Of a DNA stretch of 64,000 nt, positions 13,301-25,190 are shown piece by piece. Position 1 is the first letter of the stretch; each line of letters begins with the position of its first letter. The position numbers were made by a program, and so were the translations under genes. The stretch comes from Amblyornis subalaris (lineage: Eukaryota; Chordata; Aves; Passeriformes; Ptilonorhynchidae). The stretch lies in the NCBI GenBank assembly GCA_018881555.1, contig JACAXG010000008.1:13359316-13423315 (forward strand), read 5' to 3'. Under the pieces are notes generated by a model. The model saw only the letters and a list, made by a program, of their open reading frames with translations, made no database searches and was not told where the DNA came from.

Positions 13301-16300
13301 TAGAACTACTTTTTTCTACTGTCTCATAGTGATGGAAAGATCAAACACTATTTTAAACACAGTAGTTCTATACTTCAGCAACAAAATGCTTCTTTATAAT
13401 GTGGAACCAAGAAGAAAAAAAAAAGTGTGTTGTTCAACAGTCTCTCTGAAAATGATTTGGCTTCTTCTCTCATCTCTGTGCATGATGAACTCCAAATCTG
13501 TGCCCTATTTCTTTGTAGCTGCACGTGTAGCCTCCCCCACACATGTTCCCACCATCAGACATTTAAGTCCTAAGCTAATAGGAGATCCATGGTGCTAGTA
13601 CATGTTTCCCTGAGATTTGGAAAAGCCTTTAAATAGATTTTTATTGGTTTTAAAGAACAGGGTTATTTTGTGTTAATAATGGGCATGCATTAGGCTTTAG
13701 ATAATTGCTTTATGTAACTTAAAGTTTTGCCTTTCAGCTAAATAAACAGTGTATGTGTTCACAGGTGTATTGTCCTGCAGGGCATTCTGCTTTTCGGGGT
13801 GGCAGCTGCTGCCAAGGTGTTGCTGATACAGCTCTGTGTATAATTTATTGGAAACAGGTGCTGGCTTATGATGAAGATAGACAGGAAACTAAAGCAGACA
13901 ACATGTTTAACCACCATTAAAAAAGTTCAGGTTCAGAAAGACAGTGTGTCTGAGATGTTTGGTTGATGTTGCCAGCATCTTAGTGAGAGTTTGCAAGCTC
14001 CCAGAAATCAGCATAAGGAAGAGATTGTCCAGGAACTGCAGGAATTGCACTCTAACGAGCATTGCATGCGATGGTGCCGGTGCACGTTGATTGCACAAAT
14101 GCTGTCATTTGTAACTAACAAAAATTATGGAATGTATTCCCGGGCTGATGCTAAAAATTACTTTGAAATGAGGCTAATGCCTGGAACTCTCGGGCTGGGG
14201 ATGCTGTGTGGGACATGACACTGTTGTGTGCACAGGGACATTGGGACATTGGTGCCTTTGCAGGACTCTGCAATTTTTCTCCTGTATTTTACTGCGTGAA
14301 GACTGTAACAAATGACTGACAAGCACTAATATGTTAGAGCAGAAGTGGAAATCTGATTCAAATTTACAGAGGACAGACACTCCAGAGCGGAGTTCCTCTG
14401 CCACCAGTAGCTGACCCCAAATCTATGTAATGCATAGGACAGATGAATGGGGACGTTGTGGGAGCTGCTGCTTCTGTCCATCAACACAGCACAGTGAGGG
14501 AGCAGCAGAGCAGAGACCAGATCCAGCACACATGGGAATAGGTGGAAAGCCTTCTTTTGGCCTCACTGGGCTTTGGATTAGATCCCAGGAGAAAAAAAAA
14601 GAACTTCTTTATTTTCTGTGGCCAACTTAAACCATTAAAATTATTTAAACGTTGCCTTTTCCTCCCCTCATCTTACTTCCCTTTGCTTTTATTGTAGCTT
14701 TAAACAAAATTTTTTTTTAAAATAAGAAACTTTCAATAGGAGTTCATGAGGATGTTTATTCATGGACACCAGTTTGCATATTTTAGCAAGTAATCTCCAA
14801 TTTCATCTCTAGTCTCTATAAGATACACATGTAGTAAATATGCATACTAAATATTTTTAAAAGAAGTTGTTAAAGTGTGTGCACAGTTCTTAAACCTCAA
14901 ACCTTAAATATCTCAATGATTTACATTTAAAAAAATACCCAAAGGCATCAGACCACATTATGGACTAATAACCTGCCAAATTTCATTTTTTTGGAAATAT
15001 TNGAGTTACAATATATGAGTGTAAAAAGGCAACTGAAACAACAAAATTTGGTCGAGAAAATATTGACCCCAGGCTGAGACCTTGTATGCCAAAAATGTTG
15101 ACAAAACTTTATACCAACCCTAGCAGGCATGTCATGTTTAACGCTGGCGGTGTATGGAAAAAAGTTTGGCAATTTAATGCTTATATTAATTTGAAAAACT
15201 TTTATGCAGTGGGTATAAGCTTTTACATTACCATTCCTAATTTATACCAGCCTTCCTTTTCTTTCTCAAAGAATAAATGAACTACAGTAGTGGGGATAGA
15301 GGGGCTTGCAGAGAAATCCCCCAAACATATAAACCAGTGAAGCCATTTGCTGTACCCCACCCAAACCCACATACCTGGCTTGGGGTGATCGCCCCTTCCA
15401 TCTGATGGATAATTCCATTTTCACGCCATTTACATTTCTGGATTATTTTTTCACATAAATTTTTCATAGGAAAGCAAATAGTTGAAATGAAAATAAATCT
15501 GTTTAAAGAAATATATATAGAAAATCTTTATTTATATTGAAACCTCTTCAAATAAATATTCCGTTAACAAACTCGTGTAAAGAATGATAATGTTTCATAC
15601 TCTATGAAGTGATGAAATACAATGCCACAAAACAAGTGGAAAAATTTGATGATTGATTATTAGACCCCTTAAGCAAATAAATGTNCACCAGTTAATGATA
15701 GTTCCTTGCGATGGGAGTTTCAGTGCATCAATGCTCTGTAAGAAAATAAATGAATGGCAGGAGTCAACCAGCTCTCTGCCCNAATGCTTTGCATTTTAGA
15801 GGTCTACTCTCTACCAACAAGTTATTATGAGAAATGTGGTGGTTTGAGGTCCCCCACTGTTATATATCAGCGATTAAAGTGCCCTGATGGAGCTGTAAGT
15901 GCAGCATGGAACCAGGGGTGAGCAATGCCCTCCGAGGCTGTGCTGTGGTCACCCCTCATGTACTCAGTGGGAGGAATTGTGAGGGAGCTGTGTCATGACC
16001 ACATGTGAGCAAGTTATGCCCTGGTGATTACACAATGACTAAAAAGGCCCCTGCTTGATTACTAAACAAACAAAACCAAACAAGCCCCACAGGATCAACA
16101 TTGTGGCAGCTGAGAAGGGGCAGGACAGTGCTTTTCCCAGGGTTGGATTCAATCGTTTCAAAACACGTATTCCCAGTTACACACCCAGCTTGTGTTCTAG
16201 GCAGGTACTGGAAACAATTATAAAAGGATAATGCAGCCATTAAATATTTCATTGTAGCCAATGGCTGTTCTAGGACACATGAACACCACCTGGTGTGGTC

Positions 16301-17573
16301 TGGGGCACATCTGCAGACCTTGGTCCTGCTGCTCCCAAATCAAAGCTAATTGAAAGTATCTTCCCAGGTTATAGAACCCCAAATCCATCCTAACTCAAAT
16401 CATGAAGGAAACCCATTAACATTGTCTGCCAGGACTGTTCATCCTTCATCTGCAGAGGTTTGGGACCTGGAGCAGAGGGTGACTGCATTTGCTTAGAGGC
16501 ACACACTCAGCACGCACTGTGATAACCCCTCCTCACACCTTCTTGGGCTTCCTTGGGCGCTGCTGGGATCACAGTCAGATGGAATTACTGGGAAGGTTGG
16601 GTGAATGTAAGGTGGCCTCCTGCTTCTTGGTGTTATCACAAGGGGTTACTCATTCAATGTGGTTAAATAAATGTTTATAAAGAGTTTCAAATGATCAATT
16701 ACAAATTAATAAATGACTGAAATTCACTTCTCAACAATCTCAGTAGACATCCATGAGGGTTTTGGTAACTCTACTTTCTAAGTGGTATCTCTAGAAGATG
16801 CCATTCTCCAGTATTGTTGGACGTCAAAGTTTTGAATGAGGTATTTTACTTAGCATCAGGTTAGATGCATTGTATAAAAATAATCAAAGTGAAAACAGAA
16901 CACTTCAGTTTTGACAAAGTGAAATTATTCTGTGAACATCAAATGGATTGTTTTTCTCTGACAATTTTCTTCATTGAGCATTTGGAAATTTTGGAGCTTT
17001 GTTCAAGTTTGGAACAAAGCCATATTTCAAGACCTTGCATGAGATGGATCTCCTGTGTTTGACAGGGCTCTAATTTGCATCTTTTTCTACTGTGAATGGG
17101 ACAAAACCCAAAGGGTAAACAATGGTTCCCCTGCTTGCCTCACTGAGCCTTGTCGAAAGCGAGCTCCACTCAAGCCATAACTGCAGTAAACTTGTGCTTT
17201 ATACTAATCATTCATATTTTCATACTCAATAAATGAAACCTTCATGCTTCCTGCATCCTTCTCATGCCACTGGTATGTAAAATTCAAAGCTTACCCATCT
17301 TGAATCCCAGCAGAAAAAATGAAGGGTGTTATTTTTATCTTCTTCTATCTCCTTTGTTAACTAGGAAAAGGGTACATATAGAAAGACAAAAATACAGAAA
17401 AATTGAAAAATAGTGAATCAATAGATATAGAAGGTATCACTGAGGCTGTATAAAGGTGAAAAAGGTAACAGTTTTTGATTACTTTGGGCAGGGACAGAGG
17501 AGTGTGGCAGAAATAGAAGAATAGTGATTTGCATTGTCTCGCTGGAAACGTGCAATGTCTTTTTCTTCCTCAG
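10340..17573. other. gene-free stretch
   Basis: I see no supported exon or transposon. The GC content is higher at 11180-11620, with frames of up to 175 codons open on both strands there; these carry no splice or family support and look compositional. A stretch at 13990-14210 has an unusual mix of CpG-containing and AT-rich words ('gatggtgccggtgcacgttg') and could be a conserved non-coding element, which needs an alignment to show. 14640-15720 is AT-rich with many AATAAA-like words. Confidence 0.5.
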
Positions 17574-17727
17574 GCCTGGTGGAATTCATGCCAATGTCAC
17601 AAAGCTTGACTGAAGAGTGAGAAAATAGTTATACCTGGAAATGAGTGGAAAAGTCAGTGACCCCCAGTCTTACATTGAAAACCTGACAGCAGACAAAGAG
17701 CAGGCTCTGGGTGACACAAAAAAAGAG
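17574..17727 (+). other. candidate 5' coding exon (start codon at 17641)
   Basis: The block has all the marks of an internal exon holding a translation start. It follows a strong acceptor (pyrimidine tract 'tctttttcttcctcag', AG at 17572-17573). It then has 67 bases containing an in-frame TAG at 17626-17628, an ATG at 17641 with G at -3, and 29 codons up to GAG followed by a possible donor 'gtacgg' at 17728. The predicted start reads MSGKVSDPQSY, and the rest is hydrophilic and Lys/Asp/Glu-rich, ending DTKKE. If not spliced, the frame runs on to TAA at 17758-17760 (39 codons). The donor is only fair (C at +4). I do not recognise the protein. It could be an alternative first coding exon of a larger plus-strand gene, or a chance find. 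Confidence 0.35.
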
Positions 17728-19433
17728 GTACGGATCTCAGACTTCCTGGAATTTAAATAATGTTACTGAATAATACATGTTTATCCTAGAGATCATTCTT
17801 AATTTGCCTGCTTTGAAGCCTTTTGTTCCATTTGCTGTCCTGCACTGCTAGGAAAGCTGGGAGCATCTCTCAGAAGCATGGGTGGCTTTTTGTGGTGTGT
17901 GAAGGACACGGAGAGCACTGGGAGAGTGTTGCTCCATGTAGTGGTTAATGCTGTGAAGATGATAAATGGCAATGAACGAATGAGCAGTAGACAAAGAATA
18001 ACAACCAGCATCTTGTCTCCCTTCACTGGAGACACAAAGGGATCTTTAATAATGGTAGGGGTGCCCTAAATAAAAAATTTCGTTCACCTCACCTGTAAAT
18101 GCTGGTGTTGCCATTTCCCTTGACGTGGTTCAGGTACCTTGGAGGTGACTCCTTCTCTTTTGTGGTTGAGATTTGCAAATGAAGGACTTGGAAAACTTCT
18201 ACTGTATTTGTGAGTCAATTCAGGAAAGGGATCTTGGATTCTGAAGAACTAAAGCAGAGAAGAAACTTCATTAAAATATGCTTTTCTGATTAAAATTCTA
18301 ATCCCTATTAAGATTTGGGTATTTTAAAAATTAAGGCTTATGGAAAGGCAAGTGTGCAGTCTTCTCCATCATGACAGGAATACTGAAATCCACCTATTTA
18401 CCTTGGAGTTCTTCGTGCCCATGGAAATTGTAAAATGCTGCCTCTATATTCCAATAGCAAAAGGGCATTTTGCACAGTGCAGTGAAGTATGAACACTATT
18501 TACTTCTGGATTTGTATGTACACAGTAACCAGTGACATGTTTGCAACAGCTCATTTGCCTCAACATGCCTGCGACGTGAAGCTCGTGCATTATGCATATC
18601 ACCGGTGCCAGCAGTCTTAAAAAGTGATTAAAATTCTGAAGTTTATGTCTCTAGAAACATGTCTGTCCCTAGAAGACCTGCAGAAGAGGCTTAAATCTAA
18701 AGAAGATTTCAAGAGATCAGATCTACTGAATTTAATGATTCTGCACCAAATTCAGTGACTGCATAAACAACACAAATCTTTTCTGAAGGCAGTGGCCGTT
18801 ACACAGGCTTATTCCATAGCTCAATTTACTTCTCAGTGTTTAAGATGCTGGAAGAGGAATTCACATTTACACAAACTGTTGTTCCTTTTAATTTTAATGC
18901 CTTACTTTAATGAACACATTAAAGACATTCTAATACGTATCGGGAATAATCTACTCTTTTGCATGATAACCAAAACACATTTTTTAAAAAATTAAAAATC
19001 AAGGAATTTTTATCTGTTTAGAGCAGGGTTAAATGAATATCATACAAGTCAGACACAATTCTGCTAACAATTTTCCAGGACTACCTCCCCTCATTGGCAT
19101 TCTAGATTGTAAATATAAAAATAGCTTTAATTTTTTGGTGCATACCAACTCAGTTCGGAGCTAAGAAAGATGATACCATTCCATAGTTCCCAGTCCATCT
19201 CATCCATACAGAAGTTACAGTGTGTACACCATGAGTGCTAACTTATCTAGAAGTCAAAACCATCAGACTTTTTGGGGCATCAATCCTGATTAACACGTTA
19301 TGTTATAAACACTTATGAGACGATATAGAATAATTTGTTAGAAATGTGACAAAACAAATTGTCTAATTCTGTATCTGCTATGTATAGCATGGGAGAGGAT
19401 GGAAAATTCTAGATCATCCTCTGAGATCATACT
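17728..19433. other. gene-free stretch
   Basis: No exon or transposon is supported. At 18590-18607 the words ATGCATAT and the palindrome CACCGGTG (18600-18607) lie close together in a CpG-containing patch, which may be regulatory. The rest is plain AT-rich sequence, and no N falls anywhere in this part. Confidence 0.5.
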
Positions 19434-19460
19434 TTATCTTATGTTATCTTTTTATTATCT
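19434..19460 (-). promoter_or_regulatory. three GATA-type motifs in helical phase
   Basis: TTATCT, the reverse complement of AGATAA, occurs at 19434-19439, 19444-19449 and 19455-19460. The spacings are 10 and 11 bp, so all three would face the same side of the helix. AGATAA is the core bound by GATA zinc-finger factors. Homotypic clusters of this kind occur in enhancers, but the local T-richness makes chance occurrence quite possible. Confidence 0.35.
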
Positions 19461-19467
19461 TATTTTC

Positions 19468-19495
19468 TTGGTAAAGATTAGGCCATCTTTACCAA
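19468..19495. repeat. perfect 11-bp inverted repeat with 6-base loop
   Basis: Arms ttggtaaagat (19468-19478) and atctttaccaa (19485-19495) are exact reverse complements around taggcc. It lies 8 bp from the GATA-motif trio. It could be a hairpin in RNA or a palindromic protein site. Confidence 0.8.
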
Positions 19496-22400
19496 AAGAG
19501 AGGGCAGGGGAGACTTGGAGAAGGTGACTAACTCATGATCCATTCACTCTTCAGGCAGATTTACCTCTTTCTCATTCCATCCCAATGGATTTGTGAATGT
19601 TTTACTCTGCTCTTCTGCTCAAGTAGGAGCAGTAAGACCAAGTCTATGCACATCTGTTTTGTAGCAAATAAAGCATAACTCCATGCAACCAAGTCTTTGA
19701 TGCTTTGAATCCAAGAATAGCGGAGCAGAAGGTGGCACAAGGGTCCATGGAGGTGGTGCTGAACGGGAGCTTTGGCATTTCTGACACACAGGAACATCAC
19801 CAGCACATCAGGCACTTGAATTGTCTCCATGGAGTTCATGTCCCGGGAAGTTCAGAGCTGTACCGACTCCCTTGTGCTCAATATGATCGCAAGCTCTGGA
19901 TTTCTGCTGACTGTAGAGCTACACACCTCTTGTCCTTATTACTGCCTAAGACATTTCCAGGAAAAACATTATATTCAGTGTTCAGAACAGGTCCCTCCTG
20001 TCTGGAAACCTGCTTTTTGGGCAGAGTCCACAGAGGTGGCAAAAGCTGATTCAGAACTCCTCTCTGATGTTGCATCTGGAGATACACTGGGTTGGTTCCG
20101 GGGGATTTGAAAATAGCAAAGAGAAGACCAACCTGAAATTACACCACAGGAATAAAATTCTCCAGAGACTATTCTGCTGACAGATCTATTTCGAAATACT
20201 GCAAATNCTGGCTGTGTCCCATCACTCTCCAAAAGCTAAAAAGAGCAGATGTCCTGAAGTGGCTAAAGCAGCACGATGACTCCCCTACACCACAGGATCA
20301 CCAGATGTCCTCTGCAGGCATCCTAAAGATTGCTGCTCAGCCCTGGGCCAGAGGAAAGAGCTGGGGATCTGGCACAGCTTTAGAAATTATTTCCCTCATA
20401 AGTGTATCCTGTGGTTTTTTCTGTTCTCCAAACCCAGAGTTGTTTGAAAATAAAGCCTTTAAAACATCCAGACAGAGATGAGTGTGCGGCCTCTCTTTAT
20501 TTCAACAATCCCCAGGGCTGGTAGTTCTACAACGCCTACAAAGTTAGTCCCTAAACTGGAAGGATCCAGTTTTCTCTTGGCTGTCTGACCCAAATGTCAT
20601 TAATTCCAGTTAAAAGTGCAAAGACCTTGGGGAAGGGAAGACAGCAATACCTCTAAGCAACATGGTACTGAAAAAAGAAAAGAGTGGGGGACCAAACATC
20701 AATGGGATTTCAAACAAAGGGTAAAGGAGTTGAGACCAAGAGAACATAGGATGCTACCCTTGTGGACAGTGCAAAAGGATGAAGAAACTTAGTTCATTCC
20801 CAACAGATGTTACTCCAAAAATTCCAAGAACCCTTGTTGTACCTGGGCTGCTGGGCCTGGACCTTCCTGTCAGGAACATCACTGCTGCCCAGCCCTGTCC
20901 CTCTCCAGCCCGGGCTGGTCCAGACCCCATACACCTCATGGGGATCAGCTCAACTGTTCTCTCCCCAAACACTGCCCTGTCACACCCAGCTTCCCCACGA
21001 GCCAAACATCACGTTTATAGTGTTGAAAAAAAGCAACCCGTGCAAATAATGAAATCCATGAAACTGTGACTGATAAGACAAAAAGTTCAACATTAGTTCT
21101 GACTGTCCACAGTGAAGTTTCCAAAGGCCTGACTGCTGACAGGAAATATTACCCACTGACCTTCTCCCATCTTTGTTTGGAATGGATTTGACAATTAGGG
21201 GTGATAGTCCTTTGTCAAAACAAGCCTTCTTTTAAGTATTTAATAGGCACTCTAGGGATTCTGGCAAAGCGCTCACTTTTTGTACAATTTATCTGGAGCA
21301 GAAACCTCCATTTTATCAGATGATGCTATAAACTGAGATGAGAAAACAATTTTCTGTTGATTTTTCTTCTGGTTTTCTGATTCAAGAAAATAGTGAATCT
21401 GAACATGGGATAAAGGGAATCTAAACAGAGATAAATGCTTGAAAATTTAGATCAGTGCTAGAAAATAGTTCAAAATTACATAGCTAAATATTGTTAAATG
21501 GTTAGATAGTGTCTATATACAAGCCAGCATTTTTTTTAATGTATAAAAATCCACATTGACATACATTGCTACATGCAAGATTCATATACATGAACATATA
21601 CATGTTCAAGGACACAGGGAACAGCATCCCACGCTGAGGCAGGAAAAAGCTGAAGGGTAAAACTCCCCAGGGTTCCGCACGCAGCCCCTCATACCTGCAT
21701 TCTGTGCCCACAAACCCCACACACAGGCTTAGAAATTTGGAGGGGAAATCTGGCTCTGGTAGAGAGGAGCACAGCCAGTATGATCCAGGTCACCTCCCTC
21801 GATGCTTTCTGGACGCCCAGGTGCACGTTGTGCTTTGGCAGTGCTGAGGCATTGCTTTACAGCCAGTATTCGTCCACAACATCCATTTCCATGGAAACAT
21901 TGGAAAATGGTTACTGCTTTGGAACACAACAGCCCTCAAAGTTTGGGGCTTTTTTTAAAAATGGGGTTTTCATACAAGCAGGAAATTCCAATTTTCTTGA
22001 CCCAAGGGACACCATGACACCAAAGGGGCTCCACCTCCACCTTACAAGTGGTGCAGCAAATGAGTGGCTGGTCCTGTCAAAGGAGGAGCATGAGTAGACC
22101 TGAAATCTTTATAGTGGATCAGAGTAACCAATTTTCCACTAAATTAGATTTAAACTGTAATTACAGACTCACTTTGCATTCAATTAAAGCAAAAGGTGCT
22201 TCTAAATATAGTTCTGATATACAAGATCATCACAGGAACTGTATGACTGGTAATAGATGTTTTTAAGANAGCAGACTTGTTCTTTTATGTAACAACAGGG
22301 TAACATGTAAATAACTTTAGTTCTGCATAAGATATCGAGGTCAAAGCAATCCTTTTTCCTCTCTGTGATTGGAGTTTGGGTAAGAATCTGAACGAAAGAA

Positions 22401-24461
22401 AAACTTCCAGCAGAGATGCTCTTTTTTCCTTTCCTTTACTTGATCCACCCAAAAAGGAATATAGAAGTCTTAACGTGGTTGTCACTTTGAAATTTTCCAG
22501 CGTTTTAATCAACGTCCAGACTCTGGCAAAATTTGTCAAACTTTCCCTTTGAAAATAAGGTGGGCTTAACCTTCAAGAACGTTTCCCTGGGTTGTTAATG
22601 CAGCTCCTACCCGAAGCTGTGTTAAGTAGTAAGGTAAGAGTAGGTGTGCTCCACCTGCTTTGGAAGTGAGTGGAAAGACTCTCATGGTCTTCAGAGGGTT
22701 TTGACTCAAACTCATAATTTTAGGCTCACTTGTAATTGTCCCTCTTCCACCACTAACTGCTCCACAACTTCTTTTGTTTGTTTTTGTAATCAGAAGGGAC
22801 AGAAAGAAGTATTGTACTCCTTCCTATGTATATTCACGCTTAGTCCAGGAAAAACACTTTTTTACAACCTTTTGTTATTTTCATTAGAAGAATGAGAAAA
22901 AGATCAGACTCAAACAAAAGCTGAAATAAAGCTGCAGAGGGGACTCAGAAACTGATGCAAGAGAGGACATAGACTGAGACAAAACAGATTAAAGAGAGCA
23001 AAGATGATGGAATAAAGAAATATAGGTCAAAATTCAGAATGTCATTTCCTTGGTTAGTGCATTATTGAAGTCAACCATCTCGCACTAGATTTGAATTAGC
23101 AAAAACAGGGGCAGAATCTGACTGAGACTGGCACACTAACAGGTTGGTCTAGCCCTAAACTGTGTCTTCTGAGAGGTTTTAAAGACTAATTCCTCTAGGT
23201 TTTGTCTGTCCTTACTCAGTAGTAAGAACTGAGCCAAGAGATCAGGAACTGGTGAACTCTGCAGTGGGAACATTTGTGTGGAAATGGCTACTATTCCTGA
23301 AGCTTTCCTTTCTTCACAAATGTTCTCTTTTAAGAATAATGCTTGAAAAACACCCATGTCCTAAGAGACAAGCTGATGTTGTGTTTTAATTTGATGCAGC
23401 TTTAAAGGTGAGATCTGCACTCCAGAGTGTGAGGACAGGTGTCCAGTCCAGGTGGGGAACAGGATTCAGCAGCACAAAGCTCCAGGGGAAGGGTTCGGTT
23501 CTTGGCTGCGCTTGCACCATTACAGCTCCATACGGGAAAACAACCCCATGGGCTTGGCATATACAGGAGGGGAGAAAGCTCCAGTGACTGGAGATTCCAC
23601 AGATAAACCTACATTGTCTGCAAAGGGAAAGCCTTTGGCACGCTAGATAATATTTGAGATTAATTAACAGTTTGTTTAATAAAGCTGCAGCCAGACATCT
23701 TTAATCCAAACACCTTTGTAGAGCACATTTATATGCAGAGCTGTGGGCAATTACTAAAAGTACTGCTCCATAATAAGAAAACAAAACTCATTTATGAAAT
23801 AATATACATGTATTAATACATGCAAATAAAGAATAATACACACTTAGATATAACATAAAAATAGCTGTACAAGCCAGACACTTTTGACAAGATCTCCTGG
23901 ACAGTTAAAAAGCACAATAAACATCTGTTTTATATCTGAATGCCAAACCTTAAAAAAACCACTCTCTTGTTAAAAGTCCAGCTCCGTATTTTAATTAAAT
24001 TACCAGGTGTTTATGAAATATCATTCTCTTGTGAAACTACAGTAAACAGGAGAGATCCAAGCCCCAGTAAATTGAGAATGCAGGCTTCAGCTGTCAGGAT
24101 GTCATTGGGAAGCTCCAAGCTGCTCTGTTGGTGTGCCCTGGTGCAGTGATAGATGTATATTGACCATTTGCAGGGAAATGAATGAGTTTAGAAGAACAAG
24201 CAGAATTGCCAAACAGCTCATGTTTAAACACAGGGAAAAAAGGACAATGGAAAAGGAAAAAAAGCAGAGTTTCAGTGGAGGGTGTCTTATTTTGTTTTAT
24301 TATTCTTATTATGTCTTTACTGGAACACNCTGGAATAAATGCTCTGGGCTGTAAAATGACACCAGTCGGCACAGAATGGATTAAATTCAATCAGAACATC
24401 TTTTCTGATCCTTTGATTACATACAAGCAATGTTTGTGATTATGTCTCTCTTTTTTGGCAG
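19496..24461. other. gene-free stretch
   Basis: No exon is firmly supported. An AATAAA at 20449-20454 (in 'gaaaataaagcc') lies downstream of a stretch (19700-20440) that is richer in GC and less repetitive than its surroundings, so a 3' UTR is possible but unproven. A small inverted repeat, tgaacat-atac-atgttca, lies at 21591-21608. A weak exon-like block at 22501-22559 has 'aaattttccag' before it and 'gtgggc' after it and is open in phase 0; it is too weak to call. Confidence 0.45.
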
Positions 24462-24524
24462 AAGACACCAAAACATACCATGACATTGCTGCATAACGTG
24501 GAAAACCTCCTCTCACTTGCCTAG
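24462..24524 (+). other. short open block after a strong splice acceptor
   Basis: 'tctctcttttttggcag' ends at 24461 and is a near-consensus acceptor. The phase-0 frame reads KTPKHTMTLLHNVENLLSLA and then TAG at 24522-24524. Phase 0 is the phase left by the candidate exon at 17574-17727, so the two could join into a frame of about 49 codons. That length match is weak evidence because the block is short. No close poly(A) signal is seen. Confidence 0.15.
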
Positions 24525-24949
24525 ATGTACACATACATATATCAAATTAAACACTGGTATTATCAATTAGCAACGAAAAAAATGTAGAAATATGATACAG
24601 AAATCCATGGAAATACATGTTTCTAAGAAAAATAGGAAGCTTTTTCAGGAGCATACTGTCTCCCCTGCAATTCCTTAAAATTGTGTGAACACATTACAAC
24701 AATTGCTTAAAACAACAGCGTTATTAATATTATAGATAAGACAGAAATAATATATTTTGTGTATAGACACACACACTCTACTGTTTAGTATTTGAAGACA
24801 AAAAAGATGATACAATCAATGGCCCTTGCATCACTTTGTCTGGGAAGCCACTGTTACAATCCTTCTATTAGGGATGAACATTTTCCTATCAAGGAGCCCA
24901 CACACTGTAAATCCAAAGGCTCTTGGAGAACAGTGGAAATACGTAATGC

Positions 24950-25190
24950 TGCCAGAAGCCAAAGTGAGGAAGCAGAAGGATCACAGTAATTACAGGTCAG
25001 TAATTCTGGCATCAGTCCTCAGAAAGTAATGGAAGGGCTGATAAGGGCTTCANTTAGCATAAAATTAAAGGATGAGAGTGTAATTGGTGCCAGCCAAGAT
25101 GGCTGTNTGGAAAACTAAGTCGTGCCAAACATTTTGCTGAAGGCAACTACACAGGTGTAAGACTTGCATAAGACATTTGGCTTAGTCCCT
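24950..25190 (+). mobile_element. decayed CR1-type LINE, reverse transcriptase relic
   Basis: Translation with one frame change follows the conserved CR1 ORF2 reverse transcriptase order. KVRKQKDHSNYRSVILASVL corresponds to the 'GNYRPVSLTSV' block. After a +1 shift come VMEGLIRA, then KLKDESVIGASQDG (the 'VIG.SQHGF' block), and finally DLHKTFGLVP (the 'LDF.KAFDTVP' block before the catalytic aspartates). Two internal Ns, a frameshift and a stop show that it is long dead. The catalytic FADD motif is not present downstream. It is older and more diverged than the CR1 copy at 4498 and probably belongs to another CR1 subfamily. Confidence 0.75.

Noticed and set aside
20400..20500. LTR-like AATAAA followed by a GT-rich end
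   Set aside because: No TG...CA boundaries, primer-binding site or second LTR could be found.
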